Below the pieces are notes generated by a model. The model did not search any database, was not told where the DNA came from, and saw only the letters and a list, made by a program, of their open reading frames with translations. This document shows positions 52,301-61,300 of a stretch of 64,000 bases of DNA, one piece after another. The translations under genes were made by a program, and so were the position numbers. Source of the stretch: Armigeres subalbatus (lineage: Eukaryota > Arthropoda > Insecta > Diptera > Culicidae); contig NC_085139.1 of NCBI RefSeq assembly GCF_024139115.2, forward strand, positions 70,289,203-70,353,202. The letters are read 5' to 3'. Numbering within the stretch: position 1 is the first letter of the stretch; each line of letters opens with the position of its first letter.

Positions 52301-55300
52301 AATGGTCGATTCAATTCAAAGCTATTATAAAATGTGTTAATAAGTATCTCAAATTTATTTAATATCCTACCTAGGTGGAGTTATTTTCTGTTGTTTTTTC
52401 TTGCGAGCTGAACTCTGACATCAAAGCAAGGCTAAATCATTGCTCCATCGATAAGCAAAAAACGCAAAAACAAAACAAACCCTTGATTACGGATTCTGGC
52501 TCCACACCAGAATCAATGACATTGATGCTGAAATGCAGAGAAGATACGAACGACAACATGGATTTTATCTCGCCCCGTCGAACGTTGCACAAAATATGTA
52601 AACAATCGTTGCAAAGAGCTGCACGGCAAGCGGCTTCGTTTACGACGATCATGCATCACTTCTCTACGAACGGGCGGTGGTGGTGTGGTGCGCTTCAGAA
52701 ATTCAACGTGCTAGGATATGTAAATGGGTCCATTGTATGCTATGCTGCAATGAAAGCGGTTTGGCCTATATCGGTCCAATTGAAAAACAGCTTTGATCGA
52801 CTTGTAGGGTGCACCTGGGTAAATGACCTGAAAAAGGTTAACTAAAGAAAAAAAAAATGCGATATGTATTGTTCTTACTCTACATCGGTATTGAAAGTAG
52901 TAAATTGACAAATATTGGGATCTATTGGATATGATTTCTAAGAAGAGTTGTCTAACCAAATAGCGGAATTTGATATGCTTATCGCCATAGGCGTAACTAG
53001 AGTCTCGGTCTAGGGGGGGCCATGGCACCAGCTGGTGGGATGTAATTTTTCAAAGGCGATTTAAAGCACTGTGCGCATGGATTGCAATAGAAATTGTTTG
53101 ACTAAGTTTATCGCTCATTCGTCCTAGAACTAACATAAAAAAATCGCGAATAATACAATTGATTTCCAATGATGCTGTGATTGCTTCAAAACGCTGTGTC
53201 TGTGTCAACTTGTCTTCTCCATGTTACTAAATGTGGATAAGTGTGTAATCTAAGATTCAAGAATCTTCTTCGAATTATCTATAAATGAAATTCGATATGA
53301 GTATATTTCTGAAAGTTTTCAAGTTTTTTGAAACTTGAATTTTTGAAACTCTTTAGATGTGGAATAAATTCCACGAATTTTTGTCATAATCAATATAAGT
53401 ATTCATGCAATTCCAAAATGTATGCCATGTGCTGAAATAGTTAAGTACCGATGAACACAAATTTGGAATCCTAAAGAGTTTTTTATGAGTCAAATTCCAT
53501 GAGTCATAAAATTATGAGTCATAAATCAAATTCCAGAATAACATAGGGTTTTTGTAGTTACTGACGTTAGGAAGAGGCTTTATTAGGGTTTTCTGAATAG
53601 GTGAGAGATTTCTCTGCAAAATTCAAAGAGACTTGAGAAGCAACCAAATCGATCTGGATTGTGTTGCAAAAGAAATGTTTTCTAATTTGAATTGGTTTCT
53701 AAATCAAATTTTTTTTTATCCTAAAAAACAAATTCTAACTAAAGCAGGCACAAAAGAATTTTCCGATGATCCTTATGAAATCGCCAAAAAATTAAATGGA
53801 ACAAGATCTTTTGAGGATTATAAAAATATTTCTTTAATGCAATCTCTGTTGTGAGTGCGAAGGTTGCCTAAGTTTTGTCCTAATACTTTCAATGGAATGC
53901 GTTGTTGATTTTTCTGTCATTGTAACAAAGATTCTTAAGTTTTATAATTTTATAACTTTCTGTGCCAGAATTATATAGCGAGAGCAAAAAGCTCCATAGG
54001 AATTTGATCAACTGTTTTGCGGCATACCTTGCGATTACTCGAAGATTTTCGAAAGAATGGTCGTTCGAAACTTCATTGACCGGATTTGTGTACATGTTCT
54101 CATTTTGATGTAGTTGCTTCAGTCTTTTTTGAAGCGGATGGTAGTTTAATAGAACAGAAATATTTATATCCTAATACAATTATGTTTTTATGTTTCTGCG
54201 ACCAGGATATTAGTCAAACAAATGCAGAACAAATTTATTATTTTAAGCTAGCAACTGAATTAGAAGCGGCATTGATTTTAGCTTAAAAATCGAGAAAATG
54301 TTCCCGGGGGTCCAACTTAAATATTTCGATGCTTTGCTGAACAAATGGTCATAGATGTGATAACGCAACAAAAATATGTTTATAGAATTCATAATCAAAA
54401 TTAAGAAATATGTAGGAAATATGTAAATGAAATAAAAACTGATTAAGTTGGAATTACTTTTCAAAATTTTCTGGGGGGGGGCACAAGTAAGTCTGGAGGG
54501 GGCCAGGCCCCCCCCCCGACCCCCCTTATTTACGCCAATGCTTATCGCTTTAGTGTTATTATACGCTGATAGTGAAGAATTACAAATATATAATTAATGC
54601 AATTCTTTATCAGTGGCGTTTATTCAAGGCTTCTGGAAATTATAGTATGGTTGCTTGAAATAAACTGATTATTTTAATAAGTATCTAATACCACAGATAA
54701 TATGTGGTATTAGATACTTATATTATAATAAAATATACATAATAAAATATCTGTGCTAATACTATGTTCCCACTAGCACCTTGTAACATGTTATTCGGCT
54801 ATTTTGATAAGCTTTCTTTTGTCGATAATTTGAACAACATTTTATCTGTGATTTTATGCAGGTCGTAGTGCGAACATAGTATAAACTATCATACACGCAG
54901 AAAAATATATTGTAAATTTAACAAAATTTTGGGTTGATCTCAACAAACAATTTTGTTAACTCCGGGCTTACAAACATTTTTGTTGAATTCAACCCAAAAT
55001 GTTTGTTGATCCAACCACATGTGATTGTTACCTCCTTAATTTGACAGATTTGTCCATTCAGCCAACATTTTAGTTAAATTAACAATCAGTTATGTGGAAG
55101 ATATTGATTTGGAAAATGTATTGGAGGTAACCACTTTCCCTTCGATGGGACTCGAACCCATGACCCTACAGTACGCTAGACTGGTGCTTTAACCAACTAA
55201 GCTACGAAGGACCTCCGTCGGCCTTCGCAACCTAGCGGCTACTGAACGAGCTCGAGATTCCCATATTGGACGCATAGTCAAATCACTCGCAATCCATTTC

Positions 55301-58300
55301 TCAAGCCAATACTTCCACATGTGTATAATAATATAAGCTTTAACTGAAGAAATTTTTGAAATCCCTTTAAATTTTTACGTTTTTGCTTTTCTGAGAAGAT
55401 TTTTTGTTACATGCTTCTATATGTTCCTCAAATAAAATCATTTGTTTCTTTGAAACAAATAAGCAAATTAAGCATATTTTCATATCATATCATTTATAAA
55501 AATTATATTTTTAATATTGAAGTGATTTTGTTTAAATACTATACATTTTATTCCATAATTCAAGAGATTTATTTATAGATTAATACATAACACGCCTGCG
55601 TAACGCATACAAAGTGAAATTATAGACACTTCCGAAGGAAGGGTCAAAAACACTTCGGACACCGTGTAGGAAATTCATCAAGCTTTCCTCAAAGGAAGAT
55701 GCATTGTATTCGTTCGAAATCCAAGGGGGTTGCGTAAACTTAGAGCAAGTTGCTATGCTTTAGTAACAATAGATCAAAGTGTATGTAATTAAAGAATTGA
55801 TAAAATATATGAATAAATAAATATATTTTATTTTAGATCTTTATTTAAGTATTTTTCTAAAGATGGTCAATCATAAATAAATAATGCTTTATTGGTACAT
55901 GGTCTTCAATTTCTTGCGAGTGACTTAAGTGTATGCGAGTTCTTTTAATCGTCAATGTATGTTCATGGGGCGCTCCTTAGTCGTGCGGTAAGACGAGGCT
56001 ACAAAGCAAGACCATGCTGAGGGTGGCTGGGTTCGATTCCCGGTACCGGTCTAGGCAATTTTCGGATTGGAAATTGTCTCGACTTTCCTGGGCATACAAG
56101 TATCATCGTGCTAGCTTCATGATATACGAATGCAAAAATGGTAACCTGGCTTAGAAACCTCGCGGTTAATAACTGTGGAAGTGCTTAATGAACACTAAGC
56201 TGCGAGGCGGCTCTGTCCCAGAGTGGGAATGTAATGCCAATAAGAAGAAGAAGAAGAAGAAGAAGAAGATGTTCGTGGGATTAAGGTTTATCGGAAATGC
56301 AGTGTACGATAGATTTGTTTAGTACTACATATTATCGAATTGAATTGGGGCACATTTTTATTTTTTTCAGAAGCCGTTCGTTCGATCAGAAACCGTTATA
56401 ACTACAGTTTTGGATAGCTACATCTCAGCGGTTTTCAAACTGACTTTCTCCATTTCAACAATTGCTTAGCTATCCCTTCGTGTACTTGGACATTACAAAA
56501 TATTGAGTCTAGGGATGATTCAATTGCTTGTGGATTTCCTTCGGAAAGTTTTCTTAAAAGTCCATCGGGAAATCCAGCCCAAAGTTTTACCAAAGGATTA
56601 CCTTCCCAAATTTGTCCTGGTATTTATTTAACTACTCTTCGCGTATTTTTTCAGTTTTTTTTTCAAGAAGGTAATTAAAAAAAATCACCCAAAACTGCAT
56701 CAGAAATTCAGTCAAGAATATATCCAAAAATTCCTTCAGTGAATCAAACCAAACGATTTTTTCCAGACATTTCTTTTAGTCAATTTAAGAGCTACAGAAA
56801 TAATTTTTTGAGCAAAATTCTTGGAACCTGGCTGAACTACAACTTCGTGGAACATTGTATACCCGTATCTCTGCAAATGAAAAAGTTTTATTTTTCATTT
56901 TTTTCAAATGTGGCCCACCCTAATTTTTATGAAAACCTCAATGAGCCCCTTACCGTTAGGAGCAACTTTGTAGAACAAAGTTTTTTTCTATCTCTGCTAT
57001 TTTCGGCTTGAAAAACTTATTACCACTTTGTCTCCTCCCTGGACCAATGTGCAGTGTAGACATATAAACACACATACACACACATATACACACATACAGA
57101 TATACACATACACGCTCATATACATCATACATAAAACACGTACACTATTTTTATTATATATTAGGTATCTATATTATTGGAAGCGTTTGGTACGGGAGGT
57201 CCACGCTTTCTTCCTTTCCCCTCGATTCCAAGCTATTAAGTGACTTTAGGTATTCCTGAAGTCGCTCAATATCTAGGAGTCATCTCTGCGGTACATACTG
57301 CGTAGTTGGCCTGGCCATATGAAAAGAAAAATGACGGAATTCAGATACCGTTATTTTCCAGGATGTTCCAAGTATTGGCGACGCATGTATGAGATTAGAT
57401 TGGACTAGGAATTTCTAGGAGAATTCGAGAAGGAACTTCCAAAGAATTTCAGAACCATACCCAGAGGGTATTCTTGGATAGTTCAGGAGAAATACTTGAA
57501 GGAATTTCTGGATGGATGTGTGTTATGTTAGATTTAGTTTAGATTTCATTATTGAATTCGCAATTGAATTCCGGGGGAAATCCTAGAGGAATTTCCAGAA
57601 GAACTCCAGAATGTAGGGCAAAGGTGCATTGAAGAATTCTTTAAAGATTCTGGAGAAACTTTCGGAGGAATTCTTCCAAAATAACCCTTGAAACAACTTT
57701 CAAATGACCCCTTTAAAAACTTCCTGAACAATTGCTGGGGAAAATTCTTGATGAATTCCCGGAAGATCTTCTGGAGGAAAGACTTAAAGAATCTTCCGGA
57801 GGAATTCTTAAAGAAAGTTTTTGAGGAATTCCAGTAGGAACTTCTGGAGGAATTCTTGAGGGAAATTCCGGAGAAATTTCTGAAGGAATTTCCACAGGAA
57901 TTCAAAAAAAAAACATCCGGAGGAATTTCTGAAGCAGCTTTCGAAGAAATCCTGAAGGAACTTCCAGTAGAATTCCTGAAGAAATTTCCGGATGAACTTC
58001 TGAAGGAATTTCCAGGTGAACTTCTGAAGGAACTTCTCGAGCAATTCCTGAAAGAGCTTCCGGAAGAATTCATGAAGGAATGTTCAGAGGAATTCCTGAA
58101 GGAGCTTCCGAAAAAAAAAATCGTTTCCTTTCCTCCATTCCTCCCGAAGTTCCTTCGAGAATTCTTCCGGAAGTTCCTTAAGAAATTTCTTCGGAAGTTC
58201 CTTCAAGAACTCCTCCGGAATTCCTTTAGGAGTTCCCGTGAAGTTGCCTTCAAGAATTCCTCCGAAGCTTTATGCCGGAATTCCTCCAGAAGTTCTTTCA

Positions 58301-61300
58301 GGAATTCCTTAGAACAGCGGTTCTCAACCTTTTTCTTGAGAGGTACCCCTTCGAACTTTTGCATTAATTGAGGTACCCCCTCTTGAAAGTAGGATTCCAA
58401 GCCCTTAAACGAATAATTCCAAGTACTATGAAGGGAGACTTTCGCGCCTCTTGAAAGGACATTCTGAATCCCTTGAAAGTAGGCTTCTGCGCCTCTTGAT
58501 AAGAGGCTTCTGTGCTTCTTGTAGAGAGGCTTTGCATATTGAAAGGACGCTTCCAAGCCTCTTGAAGGTAGAATTCCGAGTTTCTTTAAGGGATGCCTCT
58601 GTTCCTCTTGAAAGGAGCTCTCCGAGCTTTTTGAAAGGAACCTTTTAAGCCGCTTGAAAGGTGCCTTCCGAGCTTTTTGGAAGTAGGCTTCCGAACCTGC
58701 TTAAAAGGAGCCTTCCGAGCCTTTAAAAAGTAGGCTTCCGGACCTCTTAAAACGATGCTTCCGGATCCCTTGAAAGGAGGCTTCCGGGCCTCTTAAAAGA
58801 AGGCTTCCGAACCACTTGAAAGAAGACTTCCAAGCCGCTCGAAAGAAGGCTTCCAAGCCTTTTGTAAATAGCGTTCTGAGCCGTTTGAAAAGAAGCTTCA
58901 AAATTTCATGAAAGGAGCCTTCCGAACTTTTTGAAAGAAGGCTTCCGACCCTCTTAAAAGGAGCCTTCCGAACGTCTTGGAAGGAGGCTTCCAGGCCTCT
59001 TAAAACGAGGCTTTCGGGCTTCTTGAAAGCAGGCTTCCGAGTGTGTTGAAAGGAGCCTTCCGAAAGCAGGCTTCCGGGCCTTTTGATAAGAGGCTTCTGA
59101 ACCTCTTGTAGAAAGGCTTCCTAGCCTCTTCAATGACAGCTCTCGAGCCACTTAAAAAAGCCTCCTCCTTTTGCATCTTAAAAGAATGCTCAGGCCTCTT
59201 GAAAATAGCTTTTTGAATATAATGTTCCGAGCCTCTTGAAAGTAGACTTCTCGGCCTCTTAGAAGGAGTCTTCTCGGCCTCTTGAAAGGAGGTTTCCAGG
59301 CATCTTGAAAGGAGGATCCGAGCTTCTTGAAAGGAGACTTCCCGGCCTCTTGGAAGGAGACTTCTTGGCCTCTTGAAAGGAGGCTTCCATGCTTCTTGAA
59401 AGAAGGCTTCCAAGCTTCCGAACCTTTTGAAAAAAAGGCTTCTGAACATCTTAAAAGAAGTCCTCCGAAACTCTTGTATGGAGGCCTTCGAGCTGCTTGA
59501 AAAAAGGCTGTGCTTGTTGTGGAGGGCAGGATTCTATTAGATTTACTAATCATCATACATATTATGTACAAAACAAAGTCTTGAAATAAAAAAAATACAC
59601 AATTATCAAAACTTTATCTATACATTTCGATTGGAATTGTAATTTGTCCGCCATTACTATTTTTTGTTCGAGGTACCCCCTAGGGCCAGTGAAGGTACCC
59701 CCAGGGGTACATGTACCCCAGGTTGAGAACCGCTGCCTTAGAAAGATCCATCAGGAATTCCCGGAATTTCTCCAGAAGTTCCTTCAGTAATTTCCACAGA
59801 AGTTTCATCAGGAATTCCTCCAGAAGTTCTTCCAAGCGTTCCTCCAGAAGCTCCTTCAGGAATTTCTTCAGAAGTTCCTTCAAGAATACCTCCGTAAGAT
59901 CGTTTAGGAATTCCTCCGTAAGTATCTTCAGGAAATCCTACGGAGTTCCTTCAGGAATTCCTCCGGGAGTACCTTCAAGAATTCTTCCGGGAGAGCCTTC
60001 AGGAATTCTTCCGGGAATTCCTTCATGAATTCCTCCGGGAGAAATTCTTGTAGGAACTTCTTTAGGAATTCCTGAAGGAACTTCTGGAGGAACTCCTGAG
60101 GGAACTTCCGGCAGAATTTCTGAAGGAGCTTCCGACGAAATTTCTGAAGGAACTTTCTGCGGAATTCCTGGAGAAACTTCTGGAAGAATTCTTGAAAAAC
60201 CCTTTTGAAGGAATTCATGAAGGAAATACTGGCAGAATTTTTGAAGTAACTTTTTGTGGAATTCCTGAAGAAACTTCTGGAGAAATTCCTGGAGGAATTT
60301 CTGCAGGAATTTTTGAAGGAATTTTCGGAGGAACTCTTGAATAATCCTCCGAAGGAGTTCCTGAAGGAACTCGCAGAAGAATGCCTGAAGGCTCTCCCGG
60401 AGGAATTCCTGAAGGTACTCCCAGAAGAATTCCGGAAGGAACTCCTAAAGGATCTTACGGAGAATTTATTGAAGGAACTTCTGGAGAAATTCATGAAGAG
60501 CTTCTGGAGAAATTCATTCATGGAATTTCTGGACGAATTCATGGAGGAATTTCTGGAGGAATTCCTGGAGAACTTCCGGAGAAATTACAGAAGGAACTTC
60601 TGAAGAAATTCCTGGAGGAACTTCCGCAGGAATTCCTGAAAGATCTTCCGAAGGAACTTCTGGAGGAAGAAGAAGAGCTTCTGGAGGAATTCATGGAGGA
60701 ATCTCTGGAGAAATTTCTGAGGAACTTCTGGAGAAATTACTGAAGGAACTTCTGGGGAAATTATTGAAGGAACTTCTGGAGAAATTCTTAGAGGAACTTC
60801 CGCAGGAATACCTGAAAGATCTTCCAAATGAATTTCTGGAGGAATTCCAGAATGAAGCTTCGGAGGACTTCCTGAAGGAACGCGGGAATTCCTAAAGGAA
60901 CTTCCGAAGGAATTCTTGATACCGGGAGGCATTTTTGAAGGAGCTTCCGAAGGAATTTCTGAAGGAACTTCCGGAGAAATTCTCGAATGAACTTCGGGAG
61001 GAATTTCTGAAGGAACTTCTGGAGGAAGTCCTGATGGAACCTTCAGAGGAATTCTTGAAAAAATCTCTGTGGAAAATTCCTGAAGTAGTTCTTAAGGAAC
61101 TTAAGGAGGAATTGTTGAAGGAACTTCTGAAGGAATTCCTGAAAGAGATTCCGAAATATTTCTTTATGGAACTTCCGGAAGAATTTCTGAAAGAACTTCC
61201 GGCGGGATCCCTGACGGATCTTCAGAAGGAATTCTAAATGAACTTCTGAAGGAATTCTTGAGAGAAAATTTCTGAAGGAACTTCCAGAGGAATTCCTAAG

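Noticed and set aside
52375..52845. 156-codon plus-strand frame in RalGAP-alpha intron 1
   Set aside because: No family resemblance that I can defend and no flanking regulatory signals. Kept as unassigned.
55138..55211. Functional tRNA-Ala gene
   Set aside because: The body sequence is unlike normal tRNA-Ala, there is an anticodon-stem mismatch, and it sits inside a TIR-bounded repeat. Listed only as tRNA-like.
58954..59571. Minus-strand frames with FQEARKP/FKRPRSLL repeats
   Set aside because: They lie wholly in the 23-nt minisatellite of a hAT-like element. The period is not a multiple of three, so the peptide similarity is coincidental.
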